From Gallionella sp. (GTDB lineage: Bacteria; Pseudomonadota; Gammaproteobacteria; Burkholderiales; Gallionellaceae): DNA of 36,111 nucleotides. The translations under genes and the position numbers were made by a program. The notes under the pieces were generated by a model that had not been told where the DNA came from, made no database searches, and saw nothing but the letters and a program-made list of their open reading frames with translations. Shown one piece after another: positions 1 to 6,650 of this stretch. Numbering within the stretch: position 1 is the stretch's first letter; every line of letters begins with the position of its first letter. The stretch covers positions 1 through 36,111 of the forward strand of contig JAQTTV010000034.1 of assembly GCA_028710565.1 (NCBI GenBank), written 5' to 3'.

Positions 1-87
1 GTATCGTCTCTGGTTGCTCTATCTTCATACCATTGGACGCTACCGCCAATAACTCAGTGTGTCAAACGGATATATGAATTATTGTCA

Positions 88-519
88 CTACCTATAAAAT
101 GGGTGTACCAAGCGGATAGGCATGGTTGCATCAATCGTAGAATTTAACCCGCGAAATTTATAAATTCGCTTTGTAACCCTATGACCACTGGCAGAAACGC
201 CTACCGAAACACTACTTTCTTTGACATTTAATCCAGTATTACCTTCACCTGATAAGTCATAAAACTCCTCTATTTCAACTTCTTCAGCCATTTCGATTCG
301 TTTGGCTATAGCCAGTTCTTGAGCAACTTTTGCTTGAGCTTCAAGCATTTGCATCTGTATCTCTTGTTTTCTTGCGGTTAGTTGGAGTTCTATCAAATCA
401 GTGTTTTTTGTATCTTTTTCAGCTATCGAATCCCAAGCGTACTCTGCGATTTTCCCAATAAGGAATCCTGTAGGGTTTAGTGCGAAACCCGCTATTGATG
501 CTGCCGTTTTTAGGGACAT
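88..519 (-). CDS. Hypothetical coiled-coil protein (143 aa)
   Basis: I do not recognise this family. The ATG at 519 follows a good ribosome binding site (AAGGAG, about 7 nt upstream), which supports real translation. Residues 1-30 are mildly hydrophobic (AGFALNPTGFLIGKIAEYAW) and could form an amphipathic or membrane-associating helix. Residues about 44-90 are rich in E, Q, K, A, M and L with heptad-like spacing, as expected of a coiled coil. The C-terminal 50 residues are serine- and glycine-rich and end in basic and aromatic residues. The gene lies downstream of, and on the same strand as, the ParA-like ATPase, separated by 352 bp of repeats. It could be that ATPase's partner, but this is inferred from position only. 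No catalytic motif is visible. Confidence 0.7.
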   Translation of the reverse strand: MSLKTAASIAGFALNPTGFLIGKIAEYAWDSIAEKDTKNTDLIELQLTARKQEIQMQMLEAQAKVAQELAIAKRIEMAEEVEIEEFYDLSGEGNTGLNVKESSVSVGVSASGHRVTKRIYKFRGLNSTIDATMPIRLVHPFYR

Positions 520-550
520 AAATTTTCTCCTTGTATTGTTATGAATGCTA

Positions 551-610
551 AGTGAAAACGATGGATGCGCATTCGCTTATCCCCCCTACTACTATTCGGC
601 TGCTGATTCT
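551..610. repeat. Direct repeat copy R1 (partner at 764-820)
   Basis: About 60 bp that recur at roughly 80% identity at 764-820. The shared part runs from AGTGAAA through GGATGCGC and CGCTTAT to CCCCCTACTACTATTCG. Read on the minus strand, both copies begin just after an engB-like stop codon (GAA TAG TAG) and continue into the same GGGGGATAAGC sequence. The repeat is therefore the old downstream flank of an engB gene. Confidence 0.7.
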
Positions 611-721
611 GCTACTAGCTCAGTTTCTTCCCCTTCTAACCACCCCACAATCACCTTCTCCGCTTCTTCAACCCCTTGTTTTTTCGAGCTAGAGACAATT
701 GCACGCTGCATTGGGGGAAGT
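592..721 (-). pseudogene. Displaced fragment of an engB 3' end
   Basis: Positions 626-721 match the last part of the intact engB gene (about 2050-2146) at roughly 90% identity. The fragment reads toward a C-terminus ([20 protein letters not shown]) that ends at a TAG at 592-594. One base is missing relative to engB near 690, so the frame is broken. It has no 5' half and no start. The tail after GWLEGE differs from that of the intact gene, so this looks like an older or foreign engB terminus left behind when DNA inserted, not a recent exact copy. Confidence 0.8.
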
Positions 722-724
722 ATC

Positions 725-800
725 GTAGGGCGGATAAGCATCGCGCATCCGCCAGATTTATTGAGTGAAACGGTGGATGCGCTTGCGCTTATCCCCCTAC
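725..800. repeat. REP/MITE-like inverted repeat element
   Basis: Two arms of about 29 bp (725-753 and 771-800) are imperfect inverted copies. The left arm begins GTAGGGCGGATAAGC and the right arm ends GCTTATCCCCCTAC, with a loop of about 17 nt. Each arm also has its own short palindrome (GCGGAT...ATCCGC). This matches the general form of the dispersed bacterial palindromes that begin GTAGG; a similar one lies at 14546-14620. The right arm overlaps direct repeat R2 (764-820). The element sits between the end of the ParA-like gene and the 143-aa gene and could affect mRNA stability there. Confidence 0.7.
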
Positions 801-871
801 TACTATTCGACTACTGGTTCTACTTTTCCTCTCAACGCACAGCATGAGGAATATCAACGTCATATGCGAAC

Positions 872-1912
872 TCACAACGCTTTTATAAGCTCTTTGATGT
901 CGTCAAGTAGCGGTTTAATTTGGGTGTTGTTGGCTTGTGTTTCTTGCCCGTAAATCACATATTTCTTTTGTTGCAGTGTGCTTAAAGGCTGACCTTCGTG
1001 ATTGATAATCGAGGCTAAAGTGTTGCCATCTTTTACGTTAAATACATTCCCGTAGTCACCTGCTAGGAAAATTTTGGGGTGACTTATTTGTACGGATTTA
1101 GCGAGTTTTGCGATTTCGTCAACATGTGATTTAAAGGCACTCGCAGCGTCTTTTAAGTTGGTTCTGGAGCGATTCAAAACAAATGAATGAATCAGCGGAA
1201 GCGGCAAAGCATTGTCAATGGCATGAGAGTTAAAAGCGAGAAAAACATCCTCTTCCAGCTTATCTTTGTTGGATAAAGAAATGCCATATATCAACTTAAA
1301 TGAATTGAAAATGCCGCGTATGGAAGCTGCATCAGCAGTACATGGCACAATGACTCTGTTGGATGCCAAAACTGCCATTTCGGTATAGTTTGCAAAGCTA
1401 GGATTGCAGTCAATGAAAAAAACTTGCTTCCTAGAATCGGCTCCTTTTCTATGCTCAAATGAGTCAATCAAATCGTTCAGCAACAATCGACTTTTTTTCC
1501 AAGCCCCTCGTTCAGGGGCGACACCAAGATAATTGATAATGGTTGAGCAAATATCTAAATCAACATCCCCTGGCAGCAGATAAAGATTTTCGGGCATATT
1601 GGGATTTGATCTTTTTGCCTCGACAAAATAGCTAGATTCGTTGCCAAGTTTAGAAGATTTTGACCGTTCATAGCGTTGTTTGATATATCCAGCAATGGTT
1701 AAATCATTTTCCCGATATTTGGCTAGATTATCCTCACCCTTGCCATTTCCCCCTAGGATCATTTCTGAGACATTTGATTGTGGACACGCATCAATGACCA
1801 CAACATCTTCTTCAGGGTGTATCAGAGCATATTCGACTGACAACATGTAGGTTAAAAAGGTTTTACCAACGCCACCTTTATTATTCCAAATCAGATATTT
1901 ACTGTTTTCCAT
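872..1912 (-). CDS. ParA/MinD-family P-loop ATPase (346 aa)
   Basis: A member of the ParA/Soj class of deviant Walker A ATPases, which form ATP-dependent dimers and act in partitioning or positioning. The deviant Walker A motif is near the N-terminus (WNNKGGVGKTF). It is followed by a Walker A'-type strand (VVVIDACPQSNVSE) and a Walker B-like strand (QVFFIDCNPSF). The C-terminal third (about 240-346) is not recognisable. I place the start at the ATG at 1912, where AGGTGA lies about 6 nt upstream; a GTG at 1921 would add three residues. The gene is AT-richer than its neighbours. No ParB gene or parS-like array is visible, so a classical partition locus is unlikely. A copy of the engB 3' end on each side suggests acquisition by insertion. 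Substrate and partner are unknown; the downstream coiled-coil protein is the obvious candidate. Confidence 0.85.
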   Translation of the reverse strand: MENSKYLIWNNKGGVGKTFLTYMLSVEYALIHPEEDVVVIDACPQSNVSEMILGGNGKGEDNLAKYRENDLTIAGYIKQRYERSKSSKLGNESSYFVEAKRSNPNMPENLYLLPGDVDLDICSTIINYLGVAPERGAWKKSRLLLNDLIDSFEHRKGADSRKQVFFIDCNPSFANYTEMAVLASNRVIVPCTADAASIRGIFNSFKLIYGISLSNKDKLEEDVFLAFNSHAIDNALPLPLIHSFVLNRSRTNLKDAASAFKSHVDEIAKLAKSVQISHPKIFLAGDYGNVFNVKDGNTLASIINHEGQPLSTLQQKKYVIYGQETQANNTQIKPLLDDIKELIKAL

Positions 1913-2024
1913 TGTTGTCACCTAAAATTTAAGATTACCTTGATCGTGTTAGCGCAGTGATATTTCGTTTGGAAAATATTGATTTGATTCCAGCACCCAA
2001 ACTTTATCGAAGTTTAACTAGCGG

Positions 2025-2645
2025 TTATTCGACTATCTCGTCGATTGCTTTCTCCCCCTCCAACCACCCCACAATCACCTTCTCTGCTTCTTCAACCCCT
2101 TGTTTTTTCGAGCTGGAAAACAATTGCACGCTGCATTGGGGGAAGTGTTCTGCCAAGTGTTTGCGGACTTTCATTAGGGTAATGGTGGCTTGTTGGCGGC
2201 TGAGTTTGTCGGCTTTGGTGAGCAGGATGTGGATGGGTTTGTTGGTGGGGGCGAACCAGTCCAGCATGACTTCGTCGATTTCGGTCAGCGGGTGGCGGAC
2301 ATCCATGATGACGATCAAGCCGCAGAGTTCTTCGCGTTTTTGCATGTATTCGCTGAGCAAGGCTTCCCAGTGGCGTTTGCTTTCGGGTGGGACTTTGGCA
2401 TAGCCGTAGCCTGGCAAATCGACTAAAAATTTGTTGTTGTTCAACGAAAAATAGTTGATATGCTGGGTGCGACCAGGCGTTTTGCTGGTGAAGGCTAAAC
2501 GGGTGTGATTTGCCAAGGTGTTGATGGCACTGGATTTTCCTGCGTTGGAACGCCCGACAAACGCCACTTCGCGCCCGCCGTGCATCGGCAGGTCTTTGAA
2601 GTGGTTGACGGTGGTGTAAAACGCGGCTGAGGAGAAGATGCCCAT
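2025..2645 (-). CDS. engB: Ribosome biogenesis GTP-binding protein EngB/YihA
   Basis: An essential small GTPase involved in late assembly of the large ribosomal subunit. All motifs are present: G1 GRSNAGKSS (residues 31-39), G2 TPGRT (56-60), G3 DLPGYG (76-81), G4 TKAD (143-146) and G5 SSSKKQG (177-183). The ATG at 2645 overlaps the hemL stop as TAATG, so translation is probably coupled to hemL; a TTG at 2654 would add three residues. Length (206 aa) is normal. Codons of the last 35 residues are duplicated at 626-721, and the extreme C-terminus (KAIDEIVE) differs from that of the displaced copy. The 3' end may therefore have been replaced by incoming DNA. Confidence 0.95.
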   Translation of the reverse strand: MGIFSSAAFYTTVNHFKDLPMHGGREVAFVGRSNAGKSSAINTLANHTRLAFTSKTPGRTQHINYFSLNNNKFLVDLPGYGYAKVPPESKRHWEALLSEYMQKREELCGLIVIMDVRHPLTEIDEVMLDWFAPTNKPIHILLTKADKLSRQQATITLMKVRKHLAEHFPQCSVQLFSSSKKQGVEEAEKVIVGWLEGEKAIDEIVE

Positions 2646-3928
2646 TATTTCCAAGCCGCGAAGATTTTGTCGGCAGCGGCGATGGTCGCGGCTATGTCGG
2701 CAGTGGTGTGGGCAGCAGACACGAAGCCCGCTTCAAATGCGGACGGTGCGAGGTAAAAACCTGCTTCCAACATGGCGTGGAAGAAGCGGTTAAAGGCTTC
2801 CTTGTCGCATGACATCACTTCGGCGTAGCCAGTTGGCAAGGATTTGCTGAAGTACAGCCCGAACATGCCGCCCACAGATTGCGCGCAAAAGTCTATGCCA
2901 TGTTTTTGTGCAGCAGCGGTTAAACCTTCGGTGAGTTGTTTTGCCAAGGCGGATAAATTTTCATAGAAACCTTCGGCTTGCACCAATTTCAACGTTGCCA
3001 TACCTGCGGCGACCGCGATGGGGTTGCCCGACAACGTACCCGCTTGATACACCGCGCCGAGCGGGGCTAGACATTGCATGATGTCGCGGCGACCGCCAAA
3101 TGCCGCTGCGGGTAAGCCACCGCCCATGACTTTGCCCAGTGTGACGAGGTCAGGTTTGATGCCGTAATAGCCTTGCGCGCCTTGTAAGCTGACGCGGAAG
3201 CCTGTCATGACTTCGTCCAAAATCAGCACTGCGCCGTATTTTGTACACAGGTCGCGCAGGGCTTTGAGGAATTCAGGTTTGGGCACGATGAGATTCATAT
3301 TGCCTGCAACGGGTTCGACGATCACGGCGGCGACTTCATTGCCCATTTCGGCAAAGTATTTTTCCAGTCCTGCGGCATCGTTGTAGTCCAACACGGTGGT
3401 CAGCGCGGCGATTTCAGCGGGTACGCCTGATGAGCTAGGTTGCCCGAAAGTCAATGCGCCTGAACCTGCTTTGACCAGCAAGCCATCGGAATGCCCGTGG
3501 TAGCAACCTTCAAATTTGATGATGCGGCTGCGCCCTGTGAAGCCACGCGCCAAACGAATCGCGGTCATCGTGGCTTCTGTGCCAGAACTGACCAAGCGTA
3601 CCATTTCCAAGCTAGGCAAAAGTTTGCACAATAATTCGGCAATTTCTAATTCGCTGGCAGTCGGTGCACCAAAGCCTAAGCCTTGCGCAGCGGCATCTTG
3701 CACGGCTTTCACCACGTCAGGATGGCAATGCCCCACAATCATCGGCCCCCAAGAACCGACAAAATCAGTGTAGCGTTTGCCATCTGCATCCCAAACATAA
3801 GCCCCTTGACCGCGTTGGAAAAACAGCGGTGTGCCGCCGACTGAGCGGAACGCACGGACGGGAGAATTCACGCCTCCAGGGATGAGCTTTTGAGAGGATG
3901 CAAACAGTTGATCGTTTTTTGAAGTCAT
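2645..3928 (-). CDS. hemL: Glutamate-1-semialdehyde 2,1-aminomutase
   Basis: A PLP enzyme that converts glutamate-1-semialdehyde to 5-aminolevulinate, the last step of the C5 route into tetrapyrroles. The sequence is full length (427 aa) and class III aminotransferase-like. It shows NSPVRAF near the N-terminus, [16 protein letters not shown] (113-128), the YHGHSDG loop (143-149), LDEVMTGFR (237-245) and the PLP lysine at K266 in [11 protein letters not shown]. The ATG at 3928 has only a weak upstream purine tract. It lies in a minus-strand run with thiD and thiE upstream and engB immediately downstream. A 204-bp gap holding repeats separates it from thiE, so it may have its own promoter, though none stands out. 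Confidence 0.96.
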   Translation of the reverse strand: MTSKNDQLFASSQKLIPGGVNSPVRAFRSVGGTPLFFQRGQGAYVWDADGKRYTDFVGSWGPMIVGHCHPDVVKAVQDAAAQGLGFGAPTASELEIAELLCKLLPSLEMVRLVSSGTEATMTAIRLARGFTGRSRIIKFEGCYHGHSDGLLVKAGSGALTFGQPSSSGVPAEIAALTTVLDYNDAAGLEKYFAEMGNEVAAVIVEPVAGNMNLIVPKPEFLKALRDLCTKYGAVLILDEVMTGFRVSLQGAQGYYGIKPDLVTLGKVMGGGLPAAAFGGRRDIMQCLAPLGAVYQAGTLSGNPIAVAAGMATLKLVQAEGFYENLSALAKQLTEGLTAAAQKHGIDFCAQSVGGMFGLYFSKSLPTGYAEVMSCDKEAFNRFFHAMLEAGFYLAPSAFEAGFVSAAHTTADIAATIAAADKIFAAWK

Positions 3929-3972
3929 GGTTAAGGGCTTTCTAAGAAGGTTTCAATAGGTTAGTGTATTGA

Positions 3973-4094
3973 AAATTAACCATTCGGGGTGAGCTCTTCG
4001 GTAAGCTCAAGACAGGCTTGTCGAACCATGAATGGTTAAATTTTCAACAAATCGCCAATTCTCATTCACCCTTCGACAAGCTCAGGGCGAACGG
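3973..4094. repeat. Inverted-repeat element with dispersed TTCGACAAGCTCA units
   Basis: An outer inverted repeat (AAAATTAACCATTCG at 3973-3987 against GAATGGTTAAATTTT at 4030-4044) encloses a divergent unit containing GGCTTGTCGAACC. A second unit, CCCTTCGACAAGCTCAGGG followed by CGAACGG, lies at 4069-4094. The same unit family appears at 6412-6504 and at 29308-29382. The element fills the gap between thiE and hemL and may form a hairpin in their transcript. Confidence 0.75.
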
Positions 4095-4132
4095 AAAAAG
4101 GCGGGTGTATTTGTGTCGGGCAAAAACCCAAG

Positions 4133-4765
4133 CTACGATAAATTAGCAAATTGTCGTGCCGCCGCTTGGCCATCTGGCACCGCAAACACCGCTGAAATCA
4201 CCGCCACGGCATCTGCACCTGCGGCGAATAATGACGGGGCATTTTCTAGCGTGATCCCACCAATGGCGACAATCGGCAAAGCCAATTCACGCCGCGCTTG
4301 TTGCAATAAATCCAAACTGGCAACGGGGGCGTGAGGCTTCACTTGTGATGCAAAAAAACTGCCAAATGCCACATAGTCCGCGCCTTCTTGCTCAGCTTGT
4401 TGCGCTAACGATAGGCGATTATAACAAGACACGCCGATGAATTTGTCGTCACTCAATAGTACCCGCGCGGCGGCGACGCTACCGTCTTCTCCACCCAGAT
4501 GCACGCCATCCGCATCCACGCGTTGCGCTAATTCCACATCATCATTGACGATAAAGAGACAGTGAAATTCTTGTGTTAATTCGCGTAATGCGGCGGCTTG
4601 TGTGAATTGAAGTTTGGTATCAGCGAGTTTATTACGGTATTGCAGCACTTGCGCGCCGCCTTGTAACACCTGTCGCGTTTTGTGTAACAAATCAGCTGTA
4701 TCCAGCGTGTCGTGCGTAATGGCATATAGCCCACTAATTGGGCAAGGGGGGTTCTTCTTGGTCAT
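4133..4765 (-). CDS. thiE: Thiamine-phosphate synthase
   Basis: Joins HMP-pyrophosphate and the thiazole phosphate to make thiamine phosphate in the cytoplasm. At 210 aa it has the TIM-barrel motifs of ThiE: GLYAITHD near the N-terminus, VLQYRNK for the pyrophosphate site, FIVNDDVELA, DADGVHLGGED, and IVAIGGI near the C-terminus. The family-consistent start is the ATG at 4765 (MTKKNPP), preceded by GAGGCGAAG. An upstream in-frame ATG at 4861 would add 32 residues that only reflect the overlapping thiD frame. The start lies 32 bp inside thiD, so the two are almost certainly co-transcribed and coupled. Confidence 0.93.
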   Translation of the reverse strand: MTKKNPPCPISGLYAITHDTLDTADLLHKTRQVLQGGAQVLQYRNKLADTKLQFTQAAALRELTQEFHCLFIVNDDVELAQRVDADGVHLGGEDGSVAAARVLLSDDKFIGVSCYNRLSLAQQAEQEGADYVAFGSFFASQVKPHAPVASLDLLQQARRELALPIVAIGGITLENAPSLFAAGADAVAVISAVFAVPDGQAAARQFANLS

Positions 4766-5576
4766 CTTCGCCTCGTGCCCAAAATAGTCGATCAGGAATA
4801 TATTGCCCCATACCAGGACGGAAGCCTGCTTTGAGGGATTGCCATGTGTATTCTTGCGCATCCTTCACTGCATCAGGGACGCTGCTGCCCATTGCCAACA
4901 ACGAGGCAATCGCAGAAGCTAGCGTACAACCCGAACCATGATAGGTTTCTGGCAAGCGTTCCCAACGATCCGCGCGCACCACGCCACGGTCACTGTATAA
5001 GGTGTTAACGACCTGCTGGGTTTGTTCATGCGTACCTGTAATGAGCACATAATCACATCCCATAGCCAAAATACGTTTCGCACACTCTGCCATGGAAGGA
5101 TCATCGTCCTCATTCTCTTCATCCAACGCCAAGCGACGCGCTTCAATGCTGTTTGGGGTGACAATCGTGCATTGTGGAATCAGCAATTCGCGCATCGCGT
5201 CCAACATTTCTTCATCCGCTAATTCATCGCCGCGACCAGAAGCTAGCACGGGATCAAGCACAAACGGTACATCGGGATAATCGGCCAGAATTTCGGCAAT
5301 CGTAGCAATGTTTTCCACGCTGCCCAATAGCCCAATTTTAAAGGCGGCGACGGGTACATCTTCTAACATGGCGCGGGCTTGGTCTGCCACCCAATCTGAG
5401 TCGATTGCCAGCACATCTTCCACGCCTGCGGTGTCTTGGACGGTAATCGCGGTCACCACCGATAAGGGAAAACAACCCATACTGGAAATGGTCAAAATGT
5501 CCGCCTGCAAACCCGCGCCCCCGCTGGGGTCGGTTGCGGCAAAACTCATTACTAAGGGAAAAACATTGGGCATCAT
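4734..5576 (-). CDS. thiD: Hydroxymethylpyrimidine/phosphomethylpyrimidine kinase
   Basis: Phosphorylates HMP twice to HMP-PP, the partner substrate of ThiE. Ribokinase-fold motifs are present: SFAATDPSGGAGLQADILT near the N-terminus, AITVQDT, FVLDPVLASGRGD, ITGTH, and the C-terminal anion-hole loop HGSGCTLASAIAS with its conserved cysteine. I choose the ATG at 5576 (MMPNVFPLVMSFAATDPSGG) because family members begin close to that motif. The ATG at 5609 is possible and has a modest purine stretch upstream, so the start is uncertain by 11 codons. The last 32 bp overlap thiE. No TPP riboswitch is evident in the roughly 200 bp upstream. Confidence 0.93.
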   Translation of the reverse strand: MMPNVFPLVMSFAATDPSGGAGLQADILTISSMGCFPLSVVTAITVQDTAGVEDVLAIDSDWVADQARAMLEDVPVAAFKIGLLGSVENIATIAEILADYPDVPFVLDPVLASGRGDELADEEMLDAMRELLIPQCTIVTPNSIEARRLALDEENEDDDPSMAECAKRILAMGCDYVLITGTHEQTQQVVNTLYSDRGVVRADRWERLPETYHGSGCTLASAIASLLAMGSSVPDAVKDAQEYTWQSLKAGFRPGMGQYIPDRLFWARGEDDQEEPPLPN

Positions 5577-5788
5577 GTGAGTAAAAACGCGTTGCGGGAA
5601 ACGCCGCATTCTACCCTATAATCACCGCGACTTGGCTTGATTGCGCTGCCCATTTTGGGATATATCACGGTGATTGTATGCTTATTTTTCAATTGCTTAG
5701 ATATTCACAGGATGGCGAAAATAGTCGACTCACACGAATCAGGCGCGAAGCAATCAGACTACCCTGAGCCAGATCGCTGACATTTGCT

Positions 5789-5817
5789 TTGACAAGGCGA
5801 CTTTCTTTGCCGATAAT
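5789..5817 (+). promoter_or_regulatory. Sigma70 promoter of tRNA-Lys
   Basis: A consensus -35 TTGACA at 5789-5794, a 17-bp spacer and a -10 GATAAT at 5812-5817 lie 11 nt upstream of the mature tRNA 5' end. This is a strong housekeeping promoter and the clearest in the window. Confidence 0.88.
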
Positions 5818-5828
5818 ACCGCTCCTTC

Positions 5829-5904
5829 GGGTCGTTAGCTCAGCTGGTAGAGCAGCGGACTCTTAATCCGTTTGTCGCAAGTTCGATCCTCGCACGACCC
5901 ACCA
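5829..5904 (+). tRNA. tRNA-Lys (anticodon CTT)
   Basis: A 76-nt cloverleaf with the CCA end encoded. The acceptor stem GGGTCGT pairs with ACGACCC; the D-loop has AGCTCAGCTGGTAGAGC; the anticodon arm GCGGA-CTCTTAA-TCCGT gives anticodon CTT for AAG codons; the T-arm has GTTCGATCC. It has its own promoter upstream and a hairpin terminator 6 nt downstream, so it is a single-gene transcription unit. Confidence 0.97.
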
Positions 5905-5910
5905 GTAATC

Positions 5911-5941
5911 AAAGGCTTAGTTGAAAAACTAGGCCTTTTTT
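5911..5941 (+). terminator. Rho-independent terminator of tRNA-Lys
   Basis: AAAGGCTTAGTT pairs with AACTAGGCCTTT (one mismatch) around a short A-rich loop, followed by a run of T. It lies directly after the tRNA CCA end. Confidence 0.88.
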
Positions 5942-6028
5942 CTTATTCCTTGAATGTAATTTGCTCAGCAGTATGATAACTCCCAATGACCGCTGGGAGG
6001 CACTGACTAAATCCGTTCACCGTGAGCC

Positions 6029-6316
6029 ATAGGTATCTACACTACTTTGTTCCCTCACCCTAGCAGGGGGAGGGTTAGGGTGGGGGTAGAATTTCATTTA
6101 AAAACAACATGCTTCATAATTTGTAGGGGGCGCGTTGCACATGCCCTTGTCTGGATGCAATTCGCGCCGTCGGCGCACCCTCTCCCCCTGCCCCTCTCCC
6201 ACAAGTGGGCGAGGGGAGTCTGGGTTCAAATCAAGATATTCGGATGTTGTTGTTTTTGAATGAAAAGTTTAATACACCCTTATTCCAAAATGATTGAAAG
6301 TTGTGTAGATACCTAT
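6029..6316. mobile_element. 288-bp nested inverted-repeat element (MITE-like)
   Basis: Terminal inverted repeats of about 20 bp lie at 6029-6049 and 6296-6316, with a perfect 14-bp core (ATAGGTATCTACAC and its complement). Inside is a second inverted pair (ATTTCATTTAAAAACAACAT near 6090 against its complement near 6243-6265). Within that are a C-rich CCCTCACCC/GGGGGAGGG palindrome and a GGCGCG...CGCGCC hairpin. The whole element could fold into one long imperfect hairpin. It has no coding capacity of note. One TGAGCC heptamer sits just outside the left end and an array of them just outside the right end. Confidence 0.65.
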
Positions 6317-6416
6317 GCCCTATGCCCTATGCCCTATGCCCAGAGCCCTGAGCCGTGAGCCGTGAGCCGTGAGCCGTGAGCCGTGAGCCGTGAGCCGTGA
6401 GCCGTGAGCCGTGAGC
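6314..6416. repeat. Heptanucleotide tandem repeat array
   Basis: Units of exactly 7 bp in register: TATGCCC four times (6314-6341), one intermediate AGAGCCC (6342-6348), then TGAGCCG nine times (6349-6411) and a partial TGAGC. The array runs straight into a TTCGACAAGCTCA-type unit. Seven-bp period tracts of this kind are prone to copy-number change. It ends about 230 bp upstream of the sensor kinase start. Confidence 0.9.
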
Positions 6417-6504
6417 TTGTCGAACGGTCGAAGGGTGAGCGGATTTAATTCCCTGATTTCATTCAATCTTCCGTTTATGGTTCGACAAGTTCACCACGAA
6501 TGGA
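6412..6504. repeat. Inverted pair of dispersed TTCGACAAGCTCA units
   Basis: GTGAGCTTGTCGAACGG (from 6411) and GGTTCGACAAGTTCACCACG (from 6479) are inverted copies of the unit family also found at 3973-4094 and 29308-29382. The rest of the stretch up to the kinase start at 6651 shows no further repeat and no convincing gene. Confidence 0.7.
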
Positions 6505-6650
6505 AAATTTAATCAGTGCTTCCAAGTCATTTAGCTGAATTAAAGTGAATACTATCCTCACAGGATAAATTGCAATAGAATCTGCTTGGCTCTTACGGGC
6601 TTGTTGTGCGGTAATATGCACCCTCATCGCATCGTCTAAAGGAATCCCTT

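Noticed and set aside
545..847. Plus-strand ORFs at 545-847 and 765-953
   Set aside because: They read the opposite strand of the displaced engB end and repeats; no ribosome binding site and low-complexity serine-rich product.
872..1912. ParA gene as part of a plasmid or chromosome partition locus
   Set aside because: No ParB gene, parS-like repeats, replication gene or gidA/gidB neighbour is present.
1957..2403. Plus-strand ORFs at 1957-2403 and 2190-2426
   Set aside because: Antisense to engB, with no upstream signal. The similarity of their product to the ORF at 545 only reflects the duplicated engB end.
5610..5788. Possible TPP riboswitch before thiD
   Set aside because: No conserved CUGAGA-type core was found on the minus strand in the expected place.
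6314..6416. Heptamer array considered as a CRISPR
   Set aside because: Units are 7 bp with no spacers and no cas genes; it is a simple tandem repeat.
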